Assembly: GCF_004114795.1 (NCBI RefSeq)
Contig: NZ_CP035311.1
Coordinates: 372,001 to 436,000 of the forward strand
Direction: 5' to 3'
Origin: Janthinobacterium sp. 17J80-10
GTDB lineage: Bacteria; Pseudomonadota; Gammaproteobacteria; Burkholderiales; Burkholderiaceae_D
Length of the DNA stretch: 64,000 nucleotides
Shown here: piece by piece, positions 33,235 through 42,397 of the stretch
Position numbering within the stretch: position 1 is the stretch's first letter
Layout of the letters: each line of letters opens with the position of its first letter
Notes under the pieces: model-generated
Told to the model about the DNA's origin: nothing
What the model saw: only the letters and a program-made list of their open reading frames with translations
Database searches by the model: none
Program-made: the position numbers and the translations under genes

Positions 33235-34134
33235 TCAGCGGCGTGACGACAGCACAATGCCACCGACGATCAACATGAAGGCCGCGCCATGATAGAGCTG
33301 TGGCAGCTCGCCCAGAAAGGCCGATGACATCAGCGCGGTAAACAGTGGAATCAGGTTGGAAAAGAACGAGGCAATGTTCGGCCCGACGCGCGCTACGCCG
33401 GCGCCCCACAAACCCAGGGCGATGATGGCCGGGGCGGTTGATACATACAGCAGGGCCAGCGCCAGCGGCCAGCCCCAGTCGAATTGCGGCTGTCCCAGCG
33501 TCCATTCGCCCGTCGCAAAGACGGCGGACCAGGCGACGCCGAAAATGACCTGCGCCAGTAAATAGCCGCTCCAGTTCTTGCGGATTGCCGCCGGCTCGGT
33601 GGGGCGGGCCAGGAGCCAGCTGTAGACGGACCAGATGATGGTGGCGACGATCATGATGACGTCGCCTGGCACCAGCCGCAGCGTCAGCAGGGCGTGCCAG
33701 TCGCCGCGGCACAGGACCACCACCACGCCGGTAACTGACAACAAGGCACCGAGGATCTGCATGGGTAAAAAGCGCACGCCGAAAAACACGCGGCCGATTG
33801 CCATCATAAAGATCGGCATGCTTGCGCCTACCAGCGTGACGTTGATGGGCGAAGAAGTGCGCAGTGCCAGATAAAGCAGAGCGTTATAGGAGCCGACACC
33901 CAACAGGCCGAGCACGACAAAGCGCTTCCAGTGCGGCCACAGGCCGCTGTCGCGACGCAGTACGTTGCGTCCCAAAGGCAGCAGTATCAGCAATGCGACC
34001 GACCAGCGGATCAGGTTGACGGTAAATGGCGATGCCAAATGGCTCATCATGCGTCCGGCGATGGCATTGCCAGCCCACAGGAATGGCGGAGTGGCCAGCA
34101 TCAGGGCGGTGGTGAGGTTCAGCGGATGGCTCAT
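33235..34134 (-). CDS. EamA-family (DMT) transporter
   Basis: The 299-residue protein begins MSHPLNLTTALMLATPPFLW; the frame is open 23 codons further upstream, but those residues are Pro/Arg-rich and unlikely. About ten hydrophobic helices are arranged as two EamA repeats, with WAGNAIAGRM in helix 1, RTSSPINVTLVGASMPIF in repeat 1 and GLWGAGVARVGPNIASFFS in repeat 2. Such proteins export or import amino acids and other metabolites across the inner membrane; the substrate cannot be predicted. Confidence 0.88.
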   Translation of the reverse strand: MSHPLNLTTALMLATPPFLWAGNAIAGRMMSHLASPFTVNLIRWSVALLILLPLGRNVLRRDSGLWPHWKRFVVLGLLGVGSYNALLYLALRTSSPINVTLVGASMPIFMMAIGRVFFGVRFLPMQILGALLSVTGVVVVLCRGDWHALLTLRLVPGDVIMIVATIIWSVYSWLLARPTEPAAIRKNWSGYLLAQVIFGVAWSAVFATGEWTLGQPQFDWGWPLALALLYVSTAPAIIALGLWGAGVARVGPNIASFFSNLIPLFTALMSSAFLGELPQLYHGAAFMLIVGGIVLSSRR

Positions 34135-34225
34135 GAGGCGGGGAAAATCAGCTGGCAGGGGCAAACGAGGCGGCCCGATTCTCGCAGGGCGCGCAGGCGG
34201 CAAAGACTAAGAGGATACCCGATTT

Positions 34226-34256
34226 CCGCGACAGGCGAATGACACGCCTGCCGCGG
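34226..34256 (-). other. Stem-loop after the GGDEF-EAL sensor gene
   Basis: A 12-bp stem with one G-T wobble (34226-34237 with 34245-34256) closes a 7-base loop, 18 bp beyond the stop of the sensor gene. There is no T run, so it is not a standard intrinsic terminator; it may protect the mRNA 3' end. Confidence 0.4.
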
Positions 34257-34273
34257 CTGTGATGCGCAAATGG

Positions 34274-37200
34274 TCAGACCGGCATGCCTTCCGGCGCTAG
34301 CGGCGTGGCTGCGGCCACGTTGCGGTATTGTTGCAGCCAGAGTGCGAATGCCTGGACAGGCATAGGCCGGGCAAAATAATATCCCTGGAATTCATCGCAT
34401 CCCGCTGCCCGCAGCACCGTCACATCGATTTCATGTTCTACGCCTTCGGCGACTACCTCCAGGCCGAGCGTGTGGCCCAGGCCGATGATTGCCTTGGTCA
34501 CTGCCAGATGATGTGGTTCAACATGAATATTCTGGATGAAGGAGCGGTCGACTTTCAGCTTGTCGATGGGGAATCGGTACAGGTAATTCAGGCTTGAATA
34601 GCCGGTGCCAAAATCATCGACAGACAGCGTGAACCCCAGCGCCTTGATTTTTTCCAGCACCGCGATGGTCTTGGTAACGTCGTCCATCAGGATGGACTCG
34701 GTCAGCTCCAGTTCAAAATCGCGTGCCTGCACAGGGAACTCCGCCAGGGCATTGCTGAGTACGCCGGCCAGGTCGCCGTTCTTGATCTGCATCCCGGACA
34801 GGTTGATGGAGACAGGAATGTTGCCCAAGCCGTTTTCCCGCCAGGCCAGGTGCTGGCGAAACGCTTCCCGGATGATCCAGTCGCCGATCGGGATGATCAG
34901 CCCAGACTCTTCCGCAATCGAAATAAAGCTGTCCGGTGCGACCATGCCATCGGCGGGATGCTGCCAGCGCACCAGGGCCTCTACCCCGGCCAGCGCGCCG
35001 GTGCGGGCGCAGACGCGTGGCTGGTAATACAGCAGCAGCTCGTTGCGTTCGGTCGCATGGCGCAAGTCATTCTCCAGGCGCAATCGACGTACGACCCGCT
35101 CGTTGAGCTGCGGGGTGAAGAATTGCACATTGTTCCTGCCCTGTTCCTTGGCCTGGTACATTGCCGCATCCGAATGACGCATAAGGCTGCCGATGTCCTT
35201 GCCATCATCCGGAAACACCGCGACGCCGACGCTGCAGGAAATGAACAGCTCAGCGCCATCGATGTCATGCTGGCGCAGGATCAGCGGCAGCATGCGCCGC
35301 TCGACCACCGTGCCGATCTCGTCCACGCTGGCGATGCCGTTAAGGATGACAACGAATTCGTCGCCGCCCAAACGGGAAACGGTATCGCCTTCACGCACCG
35401 CCTGCGACAGCCGTTCCGCCACCGAGCACAATAGCCGATCGCCGACATGATGGCCCAGGGAGTCATTGATATTTTTGAAGCGGTCCAGGTCGATAAACAG
35501 CACAGCCACCATCTTGTCTGTGCGGCTGGCTTGCTGGATCGATAATTGCAACCGCTCCGCGCACAGGATGCGGTTGGGCAAGCCGGTCAATGCATCATGA
35601 TGTGCCAGGTAATGGATGCGCTGCTCGTTTTCCTTGCGCTCGGTGATATCGAAGGAAATCGCGATGAAGTGTGTGATGTTGCCATGATTGTTTCTGACCG
35701 CATTTAATACCAGCCATGCCGGATAGGCAGTGCCTTCCTTGCGATTGATCCAGATTTCCCCTTGCCAGAAGCCTTTGCCGGCGGCGGTCTGATGAATCGT
35801 GTTCACAAATTCGCTGCCGTGCCTGTCGGCGAGCAGGGGCATGGGGGATGTGCCGATCAGTTCCTCCAGGCTGAAACCCGTATTGCGGCAAAATGCCCGG
35901 TTGACGATGGCGATCTTGCTATCCGCATCAATGATTACAATACTCTCGGATGACGCTTCAAACACCTTGGCCCAAAGCTCCAGGCGCTTTTCCATTTGCT
36001 TCATGTTGTTGGTCGGGGTGAAGGTCGTCAGCACCGCATCCTGGCCTTGGTAATCCAGGCGCCGCGCCGACACCAGCGCCCAGGATGGCTTATCGCCGCC
36101 GCGCCAGCGCACCTCAAATTCACTCACCGAGCCAAGGTCGCTCAGTCCTTGGAAAAAGCGCGCGCGCGAGGATTGGTCCATGCCGGCGTGCCAGGGATTT
36201 TCAACCTGGTCGGATAGCCAGGCGCGGGCGGCGTCATTGGCATGCAGCACTTCGTGGTTCGGAATTGCCGTGACCATCAGCGGAATGGGAATTGCCTCTA
36301 CCAATTCCCGTTGCGCTTGCGCCGCGCGGGTTTGCGCTACCAGCTCTTGCTGGACCACGCGGTGATGGTCCAGTTGCTCGAGCATGTTATTGAAACTGGC
36401 GACGAGCCGGCCGATTTCATCGTCGCTGTCCCAGTTGGCCCGCAATGAATAGTCGCCGGAATGCCGCACACGGTCTGTCAGGCGTTCGAGCCGCACGATC
36501 GGCAAGGCAATTTGCCTGGCGACGAAAAAAACGATACTCAGGATCACCAGCAGCAGTACGCCAGCCACGCCCAGATGAGTCCACATGCGTGAGAACGCAT
36601 GGTCGATCCGTGCATGCAGCAGCCGCTCGATTTCGGCGGCGGCGTCGAGCCAAGCGGCGTCCAGCGCCTGCAAGGCCGCATGCCGTATCTGTGGATAGTT
36701 GCCGACCGTTGCCGGCTGCGCGTTGATGCCAGCCAGTTCCTGACTGGCATTGCGGAACTCCCGTGTCGCCGCGAGCAAGGTGTCCTGCGAGCGCGTCAGA
36801 TTCGCTTTCAGCAATGGTGTGCTGGCTGAAAAAGCCTCGGCATAGTCACTGCGTATGCTTCGTACGATCGCATCCAGCCTGCCGGCCAGGATCAGAAAAC
36901 GCGGCTGGTTGATTTGCCGGTCCCGCGTGGAGGCGCCTGCCATCTGGCTGGTCAGGGTGGCTGTCTGGTGCAGCACCTCCAGCAGTTCCGGGAAACGCAG
37001 CACGATCAGCGACATCGTGTAGTAGCTGTCCAGATCCGGGTCGAGAATCAGGTTCGACTGGTTGCCCACACGTGTCAGCAATTCGCGGCCGGTGGCAAAT
37101 GCCGCGGCTGACTGGGGCGAAATCCCGGCTTGGCCTGCCAGGCCTGCGGCTGCAGCCCGCTTCAGGTTGTCGGCCAGTTCTACGCTCAGGGTTGCACTGT

Positions 37201-37507
37201 CCATCGCGGCACCATGGCGTTTTTCGGCTTGCGTAATTGCATCGGCAAGGCGGTCGTAACTTCGCCGTGGCCGGGTGTCGTCTGCAAGGCTTGATGCCGG
37301 ATCGACGATGGTCATCAGCGTATCGCGTATCGCAGCGATATAGTAGTTGCCGACAATTTCCTTGCGGGCAAAGTCAATGGCGATGAATTTTTCATTGATC
37401 AGGATGGCTGAGACGAAAATGACCGCCGTCAGGTCCAGGAAGTAGATCAATGCGAGTTTGCGTCCGACTGTAAGACTTCGTATCAGCCGGAAAAATTTAT
37501 TTTTCAT
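34274..37507 (-). CDS. Membrane sensor with HAMP, PAS, GGDEF and EAL domains
   Basis: The 1077-residue protein starts MKNKFFRLIRSLTVGRKL; the first membrane helix spans about 18-37 and the second about 310-333, with a large periplasmic domain between. Then come HAMP (about 335-390), a redox- or ligand-type PAS region (about 400-650, with SIVIIDADSKIAIVNRAF), GGDEF with SRLGGDEFVVIL near 712, and EAL with AGVEALVRWQHP near 842, ELTESIL and DDFGTGYSSLNYL. Both catalytic motifs look intact. It probably senses an external signal and sets local c-di-GMP. The open frame continues 34 codons upstream but lacks family-like sequence. Confidence 0.88.
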   Translation of the reverse strand: MKNKFFRLIRSLTVGRKLALIYFLDLTAVIFVSAILINEKFIAIDFARKEIVGNYYIAAIRDTLMTIVDPASSLADDTRPRRSYDRLADAITQAEKRHGAAMDSATLSVELADNLKRAAAAGLAGQAGISPQSAAAFATGRELLTRVGNQSNLILDPDLDSYYTMSLIVLRFPELLEVLHQTATLTSQMAGASTRDRQINQPRFLILAGRLDAIVRSIRSDYAEAFSASTPLLKANLTRSQDTLLAATREFRNASQELAGINAQPATVGNYPQIRHAALQALDAAWLDAAAEIERLLHARIDHAFSRMWTHLGVAGVLLLVILSIVFFVARQIALPIVRLERLTDRVRHSGDYSLRANWDSDDEIGRLVASFNNMLEQLDHHRVVQQELVAQTRAAQAQRELVEAIPIPLMVTAIPNHEVLHANDAARAWLSDQVENPWHAGMDQSSRARFFQGLSDLGSVSEFEVRWRGGDKPSWALVSARRLDYQGQDAVLTTFTPTNNMKQMEKRLELWAKVFEASSESIVIIDADSKIAIVNRAFCRNTGFSLEELIGTSPMPLLADRHGSEFVNTIHQTAAGKGFWQGEIWINRKEGTAYPAWLVLNAVRNNHGNITHFIAISFDITERKENEQRIHYLAHHDALTGLPNRILCAERLQLSIQQASRTDKMVAVLFIDLDRFKNINDSLGHHVGDRLLCSVAERLSQAVREGDTVSRLGGDEFVVILNGIASVDEIGTVVERRMLPLILRQHDIDGAELFISCSVGVAVFPDDGKDIGSLMRHSDAAMYQAKEQGRNNVQFFTPQLNERVVRRLRLENDLRHATERNELLLYYQPRVCARTGALAGVEALVRWQHPADGMVAPDSFISIAEESGLIIPIGDWIIREAFRQHLAWRENGLGNIPVSINLSGMQIKNGDLAGVLSNALAEFPVQARDFELELTESILMDDVTKTIAVLEKIKALGFTLSVDDFGTGYSSLNYLYRFPIDKLKVDRSFIQNIHVEPHHLAVTKAIIGLGHTLGLEVVAEGVEHEIDVTVLRAAGCDEFQGYYFARPMPVQAFALWLQQYRNVAAATPLAPEGMPV

Positions 37508-37739
37508 GGGAATGGATGCAGGCCGTGGTATAGGCTTGCAGCAAGTGGCGTGCCAGAAATTGCTTATCAGTAACTTATTTATTTTTACGCACGCACACAA
37601 AACAGGCAATTATTGCCCCAAGAGGAGGCATGGTCGGGGAGCGGGGAACAATTGTCGACACAGCATCGGCCCTAAAAGAGGGAGAACTGTTTTTAAAGCT
37701 ACAATCAGTTTTAAATAAACTTCTTGCCCAAGCCCTGAC

Positions 37740-38564
37740 GTGAAAATCCAGTTCGCTTCCGATCTGCACTATGAATTTCTGGAAAAGCAGTTTCCCGACT
37801 ATCGCATCATCTCCCCTGCCGACGCTGATGTCCTGGTAATTGCCGGCGACATTCACCGGGCCACGATGGCGATCCAGACTTTCGCCGACTGGCCGGTGCC
37901 GGTCGTGTATATCCATGGCAATCATGAGGCCTACTATCAGCAATATGACGACTTGCTGGAAGAATTGCGCGAACAGGCGCACGGCAGCAATGTGCATTTC
38001 CTGGAAAACGATGAATTGGTGCTGAATGGCGTGCGCTTCCTGGGGTGCTGCCTGTGGACCGACTACGAGCTGGCGCCATTCGATCCGGCCGAAGCCATGC
38101 TGGCAGCGGAAAAATTCTTGCCGGACCATAAAGTGATACACACCGGGCAGCGCGACCACGATGACAAGGAGTGCGAAAGTGGCGAGATCAGTTTTCCCGC
38201 CAAGGCAGCGCAACAACTGCATGCCGCCTCGCGCGCCTGGCTGGCGACAAAGCTCGCGGAAGAATTCGATGGCGCCACCGTCGTCGTCAGCCATCACGGC
38301 CCGCATCCGGATTCGGTGCACGAGCGCTTTGCCGGCTCGATCATCAATGCCGCCTTTGTCAGCGACCTGACGCCGCTGATGGGTCGCGCCGAGCTGTGGA
38401 TCCATGGCCATGTGCACAACAGCTTCGACTATACGGTCGCCGGCACGCGCATCGTCACCAACCCGCGCGGCTACGCCACGAACCGCCTGGCGGCGGCTTC
38501 CCCCGAGCAGCTGACCTGGGAAAATCCGGAGTTCGACCCGCAGCGCGTGGTCGAGGTCGGCTAG
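37740..38564 (+). CDS. Calcineurin-like metallophosphoesterase, GTG start
   Basis: The 274-residue protein starts at GTG 37740 and has all blocks of the family: ASDLHYEF (D-x-H) near residue 7, VIAGDIH near 33, HGNHEAYY near 59, VSHHGPHP near 182 and IHGHVHNS near 220. These residues bind two divalent metals. Enzymes of this branch hydrolyse phosphoesters such as nucleotides or cyclic nucleotides. There is no signal peptide. It diverges from the sensor gene and is followed convergently by the LysR gene 28 bp away. Confidence 0.88.
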   Translation: MKIQFASDLHYEFLEKQFPDYRIISPADADVLVIAGDIHRATMAIQTFADWPVPVVYIHGNHEAYYQQYDDLLEELREQAHGSNVHFLENDELVLNGVRFLGCCLWTDYELAPFDPAEAMLAAEKFLPDHKVIHTGQRDHDDKECESGEISFPAKAAQQLHAASRAWLATKLAEEFDGATVVVSHHGPHPDSVHERFAGSIINAAFVSDLTPLMGRAELWIHGHVHNSFDYTVAGTRIVTNPRGYATNRLAAASPEQLTWENPEFDPQRVVEVG

Positions 38565-38592
38565 CGCGCTTTATTCTGGGGTCGCGCCAGAA

Positions 38593-39498
38593 TCAAAGAC
38601 CATGAGGGGTTTGCGATTTGCAGTACACCCGCGCCACATTCAAAAAATTATGCAGGATGGGCGATTGGTCGTCATTCCGGTACAGGCAGCTCAGGTCCAC
38701 GGTCGGCGCCGGCACCTTCTTGATCGGCCGGTAAACCACATTGGGAATCTGCAGGGCGGTGGCTGACTCCGGCACCAGGCAGATGCCGAAGCCGCCGCCT
38801 ACCAGGGCAACGCCAGTGACGGCGTCAGCCACTTCCTGCGTTTCCTGCATATGGAAGCCTTCGGCGTGACAAAGTTCCATCACGTAGTCGATGAAATTCG
38901 GCCGCGAGGCGCTGGGGAATAACACCACAGGATTGCTTGCCAGTTCAGAGAATGCGATTTCCTTCTGCCGCGCCAGCGCATGGGTTTGATTCACGGCGAC
39001 ATAAAGCCGCTCGTTCATCAGCACTTCCGCCGTGATGTCCGGCGTGTCCCAGACCAGCCGGTTAAAGCCCACCGCCAGTGTGCGGTTTCGCAGCGCGTCG
39101 ATCTGCTCCTTCTTGCCCATCGTATGGAGCACGATTTTCACATCCGGATAGATGGTGCGGTAACTCAGCAGCAGTCCCGGGATCAGGCTCAGGATGCTGG
39201 AGCCGAAGATGCCGACATCGATACGGCCGAGTTGGCCGGCCTCGGCGCGCTGGGTCCGCTCGGTGGTCTGTTCGATCAGCGCAAAAATATTGCGCACACC
39301 GTCAAGAAACAACTGCCCGGCATCGGTCAACTCCATGCCCTTGGCGGTGCGCAAGAACAGCGTCGCGCCGATGGTTTCTTCCAGCAGCTGGATCTGACGC
39401 GTCAGCGGCGGCTGCGAGATATGCAGGCGCGCTGCAGCGCGGCCCATGTTCGACTCTTCGGCGACCGCCATGAAGTACTTAAGCTGACGAAAATCCAT
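38593..39498 (-). CDS. LysR-type transcriptional regulator (CatM/BenM/CatR-like)
   Basis: The 301-residue protein begins MDFRQLKYFMAVAEESNMGR with the LysR winged helix (RLHISQPPLTRQIQLLE) and continues with an effector-binding domain (about 90-295). The HTH and the PLTRQI linker are close to the CatM/BenM/ClcR group that responds to muconates. The ATG at 39498 is the family start; the frame reaches ten codons further upstream. It diverges from the meta-pathway operon and a perfect ATAC-N7-GTAT site lies between them, 25 bp upstream of its start. Confidence 0.9.
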   Translation of the reverse strand: MDFRQLKYFMAVAEESNMGRAAARLHISQPPLTRQIQLLEETIGATLFLRTAKGMELTDAGQLFLDGVRNIFALIEQTTERTQRAEAGQLGRIDVGIFGSSILSLIPGLLLSYRTIYPDVKIVLHTMGKKEQIDALRNRTLAVGFNRLVWDTPDITAEVLMNERLYVAVNQTHALARQKEIAFSELASNPVVLFPSASRPNFIDYVMELCHAEGFHMQETQEVADAVTGVALVGGGFGICLVPESATALQIPNVVYRPIKKVPAPTVDLSCLYRNDDQSPILHNFLNVARVYCKSQTPHGL

Positions 39499-39522
39499 GA
39501 ACTGGCAAGTCTCTGGTGACGC

Positions 39523-39545
39523 TCTCATACCATTTTTGTATGAGA
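39523..39545. promoter_or_regulatory. LysR-type operator, perfect ATAC-N7-GTAT palindrome
   Basis: TCTCATAC (39523-39530) and GTATGAGA (39538-39545) are perfect 8-base inverted arms around a 7-base spacer. The core ATAC-N7-GTAT is the binding site known for BenM and CatM. It sits between the divergent LysR gene and the operon. Confidence 0.8.
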
Positions 39546-39562
39546 TGGGAGCAAATTTGGTA

Positions 39563-39592
39563 TTGGAAAGTATTGTCTGTAGCCGCTAATTT
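39563..39592 (+). promoter_or_regulatory. Candidate promoter of the meta-pathway operon
   Basis: TTGGAA (39563-39568), an 18-bp spacer and TAATTT (39587-39592) form a weak sigma-70-like promoter that begins 17 bp after the LysR site. This is the layout of an activated LysR promoter. Confidence 0.4.
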
Positions 39593-39669
39593 ATCACATA
39601 CGCGCTGCCGCCGATTTTGGAACCGGCGCAAAAACGCCATCAATACAAGACGATACGAGAGACCACACC

Positions 39670-39990
39670 ATGCAATTTTTAATTTTCCTGTACGACGCCA
39701 CAGATGCCGGTGCGCAAGAGCGCCGCGCCAGGATCCGCCCCGACCACCTCAAGCGCGCAGAGCATTTCCAGCATGCAAACCACCTGCTGATTGGCGGCGC
39801 ATTGCTGAATGACGCCGGCGACGTGATCGGCTCGGCTGCCGCAATCCAGTTCGACACCCGCGCCGAGCTCGACGAATGGTTCAACACCGATCCTTACAAG
39901 CTCGGCAATGTCTGGGCGCGCATGGAAGTGCACAACTTCCGCGTCGCGCCTCACTACAACATCCAGCCAATCATCAAGGAGACCCACTAA
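39670..39990 (+). CDS. YciI-family protein, first gene of the meta-pathway operon
   Basis: The 106-residue protein has the YciI core: MQFLIFLYDATDAGAQERR, RPDHLKRAEHFQHANHLLIG with a conserved His, and FDTRAELDEWFNTDPYKLGN. Members of this fold include dehydrochlorinases and putative isomerases. Its stop codon overlaps the start codon of the bicupin gene by one base, so the two are translationally coupled. It is a second YciI gene in a catabolic cluster of this window (the other is at 17258). Confidence 0.82.
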   Translation: MQFLIFLYDATDAGAQERRARIRPDHLKRAEHFQHANHLLIGGALLNDAGDVIGSAAAIQFDTRAELDEWFNTDPYKLGNVWARMEVHNFRVAPHYNIQPIIKETH

Positions 39991-40673
39991 TGGCAATCAA
40001 GGAAAATCTCAAGCTGCGCGTCGTGCACGACAAGCTGGAAGCCGGCGCCAGCATTACCCTGCGCCCTGAAATGCGTGTCGTGTACTGCCGCACCGGTACC
40101 GTCCGCATTATCGAAGGCGGCCGGCGTCGCATTCTTAGCGAAGACAATGCCCAGCTGGTGCAGGCCGAAACCATCATCGAAGCCGCCGTCGGCCCGGCAA
40201 CAGTCTGGCGTTGGGAACTGGTGCCGGTGGACTCTGACGACGCCGCCACGCTGTCACACGGCGCCGGCGTCGACAGTCAGAACAAGGGCGCGTACGCGCT
40301 GCCGCTGCCGGATGACGAGCGGCAGTTTGCTATCCGCTGCGACCAGGTCTCCTTCCCGCCAGGCGGCGAAGCGTTGACCCACATCCATGCGGCACCGGGC
40401 GTGCGATGCCTGCATACCGGCGAAATCTTCATCGATTCGCTCGGCAAACAGTGGACGGCAACGCCCGGCGTGACCTGGCTGGAACGCGGGCCGGAACATG
40501 TCTACGCCAAAACCTGGGATCAGGGTCCCGCCAATTTCATACGCGTGATGGTGATTCCGAGCGCGTATTCCGGCAAATCGACAATCTCTTACGTCAAGCC
40601 GGAAGACGCACAAAAGCCGAAGTCGCAGCAGTATTACCGCTACCTGGAAGAGGAAATCCAGCTGCCAGGCTAG
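39990..40673 (+). CDS. Bicupin protein, candidate dioxygenase or metal-dependent isomerase
   Basis: The 227-residue protein has two cupin halves. The C-terminal half carries the metal motif FPPGGEALTHIHAAPG near residue 118 (HxH), HTGEIF near 142 (Glu) and RGPEHVYA near 165 (His). The N-terminal half (MRVVYCRTGTVRIIEGG) lacks the histidines. It has no close resemblance to known ring-cleavage cupins that I recognise, but its place before the transport and meta-pathway genes makes it a candidate for a missing upper step. The function remains unknown. Confidence 0.72.
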   Translation: MAIKENLKLRVVHDKLEAGASITLRPEMRVVYCRTGTVRIIEGGRRRILSEDNAQLVQAETIIEAAVGPATVWRWELVPVDSDDAATLSHGAGVDSQNKGAYALPLPDDERQFAIRCDQVSFPPGGEALTHIHAAPGVRCLHTGEIFIDSLGKQWTATPGVTWLERGPEHVYAKTWDQGPANFIRVMVIPSAYSGKSTISYVKPEDAQKPKSQQYYRYLEEEIQLPG

Positions 40674-40705
40674 AGCGAGCAAGGGACATAAAAAATTCAA
40701 TTAAA

Positions 40706-40727
40706 AGGCCATGCTCGCACATGGCCT
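40706..40727 (+). other. Stem-loop before the ABC transporter ATPase gene
   Basis: AGGCCATG (40706-40713) pairs with CATGGCCT (40720-40727) around a 6-base loop, directly before the GGAG and ATG at 40738. It lacks a T run. It could regulate translation or mRNA processing of the transporter genes. Confidence 0.45.
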
Positions 40728-40737
40728 GGAGACAAAC

Positions 40738-41544
40738 ATGGTAGAGAACGTGGCACGGCTTATGCCCAACCCGGGGATAACGCCTTTCATTGAGGTGAAT
40801 AGCCTGGAGAAATGTTACGACACCCGTAACGGCCCCATCAATGCGGTCGAAAAGGTTTCGTTCAACGTCAGCAAAGGCGAGTTCATTTCCATCGTCGGCC
40901 CTTCCGGCTGCGGCAAAAGCACGCTGATGAAAATGATCGGCAAGCTTTTGAAGCCCACCAGTGGCTCGATCGAGTTCCATGGCTTGCCCGCCGGCGCTTC
41001 CAGCCCGGACCTCGGCATGGTATTCCAGGATGCAGTGCTGCTGCCATGGCGCACCGTTTTCCAGAATGTCTGCCTGCCGATCGAGGTGATGGGCCTGGAA
41101 CGGCGCAAGCATGAGCAGCGCGCCCGCGATCTGATCGAGCTGGTCGGGCTCAAGGGATTCGAGAACAAGTACCCGACCGAGCTGTCCGGCGGCATGCAGC
41201 AGCGCACATCGATTGCCCGGGCGCTGGTCAGCGACCCATCGCTGCTGCTGATGGACGAGCCCTTCGGTGCGCTCGATGCCCTGACGCGTGAAACCATGAC
41301 CCAGGAGCTCCAGCGGATCTGGATGGAGAGCAAAAAGACCGTGCTCTTCATTACCCACTCGATTCCCGAATCCGTGCTGCTGTCGGATCGTGTCGTCGTG
41401 ATGTCGGCCCGGCCGTCCCGGGTGCAGGAAATCATCGACATCGACTTGCCGCGTCCGCGCCAGCTGACCGACACCACCTCGATGGCTTTCGGCAAGTATG
41501 TCGCGCACATCCGCAGCCTGTTATCTGCCACTACGGAGTTATGA
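40738..41544 (+). CDS. ABC transporter ATP-binding protein (NitT/TauT type)
   Basis: The 268-residue protein has Walker A GPSGCGKST near residue 55, signature LSGGMQQR near 148 and Walker B LLLMDEPFGALD near 168. I chose ATG 40738 because it has GGAG upstream; ATG 40711 lies within the hairpin. The family (with SsuB, TauB) imports nitrate, sulfonates, or aromatic acids. Its stop codon overlaps the permease start (ATGA). Confidence 0.92.
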   Translation: MVENVARLMPNPGITPFIEVNSLEKCYDTRNGPINAVEKVSFNVSKGEFISIVGPSGCGKSTLMKMIGKLLKPTSGSIEFHGLPAGASSPDLGMVFQDAVLLPWRTVFQNVCLPIEVMGLERRKHEQRARDLIELVGLKGFENKYPTELSGGMQQRTSIARALVSDPSLLLMDEPFGALDALTRETMTQELQRIWMESKKTVLFITHSIPESVLLSDRVVVMSARPSRVQEIIDIDLPRPRQLTDTTSMAFGKYVAHIRSLLSATTEL

Positions 41545-42368
41545 ACGTCATGAACCAGGTCATATCAAACACCGCTACTCCTGTGCGCCGCTTGCCACGC
41601 TACGATCTTGGCAGCGTTCTCTCGATCGTGGTCGCCGTCATTCTGCTGGGCGGATGGGAGCTCAGCGTCCAGGCCGGATTGATCCCGGGTTACCTGCTGC
41701 CAGCGCCTTCCAAAGTCATCATGCAGTTATACGCAGATTTGACGCAGGAAAGCGTGCGCGTCGATATCTACTACACGCTGGCCGAGATCCTGCTGGGGTT
41801 TGCGCTTGCGACCGTGCTGGGGCTGATTTGCGGCGCCGCCATTGCACTGATTCCGATAGCCGACAAAATCCTGTCGCCCTACATCACCTGCTTGCAGACC
41901 ATTCCCAAGCCCGCGATTGCGCCGCTGCTGATCATCTGGTTCGGATTCGGCATCAGTTCCAAGGTCGTCATCGTGGCGCTGATCGCCTTTTACCCGATCG
42001 TGGTAAATGCGGTGGTGGGTTTTCGCGGCTCGGACCCGCGCCAGATCCTGCTGATGCGCGTGATGAAAGCCTCGCGCTGGCAAATCTTCCGCATGGTGCA
42101 GCTGCCGAACGCGCTTCCTTTCCTGATGGCCGGCCTGCAGATCGCCATGGTGTTTTCGGTGATCGGCGCGATCGTCGGCGAATTCCTCGGCGCATCCCGT
42201 GGCCTGGGCGCCTTGATCATCCAGCGGCAGTCGGCGATGGATGTGGCGGGCGTGTTTTCTGTGCTGGTAGTGCTCTCGACTGTCGGCATCGTTTTGAGCG
42301 TGATCATTAAAGCCCTTTCCAAAAAGCTGGTTTTCTGGGGCCCAGCGGAAGAAATTCGCGGCGTTTAA
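41541..42368 (+). CDS. ABC transporter permease (NitT/TauT type)
   Basis: The 275-residue protein has about six membrane helices and the permease EAA-loop-like segment (QILLMRVMKASRWQIFRMVQ near residue 170 and LPNALPFLMAGLQIAMV after it). It forms the membrane channel of the importer with the ATPase upstream and the binding protein downstream. Its start overlaps the ATPase stop by four bases. Confidence 0.92.
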   Translation: MNVMNQVISNTATPVRRLPRYDLGSVLSIVVAVILLGGWELSVQAGLIPGYLLPAPSKVIMQLYADLTQESVRVDIYYTLAEILLGFALATVLGLICGAAIALIPIADKILSPYITCLQTIPKPAIAPLLIIWFGFGISSKVVIVALIAFYPIVVNAVVGFRGSDPRQILLMRVMKASRWQIFRMVQLPNALPFLMAGLQIAMVFSVIGAIVGEFLGASRGLGALIIQRQSAMDVAGVFSVLVVLSTVGIVLSVIIKALSKKLVFWGPAEEIRGV

Positions 42369-42397
42369 AACTTACTCAAACTAATAACGGAGATGCA

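Noticed and set aside
38573-38593. Hairpin ATTCTGG-N7-CCAGAAT between the metallophosphoesterase and LysR genes as a terminator
   Set aside because: No T run on either strand; a 7-bp stem alone is not enough for a terminator call.
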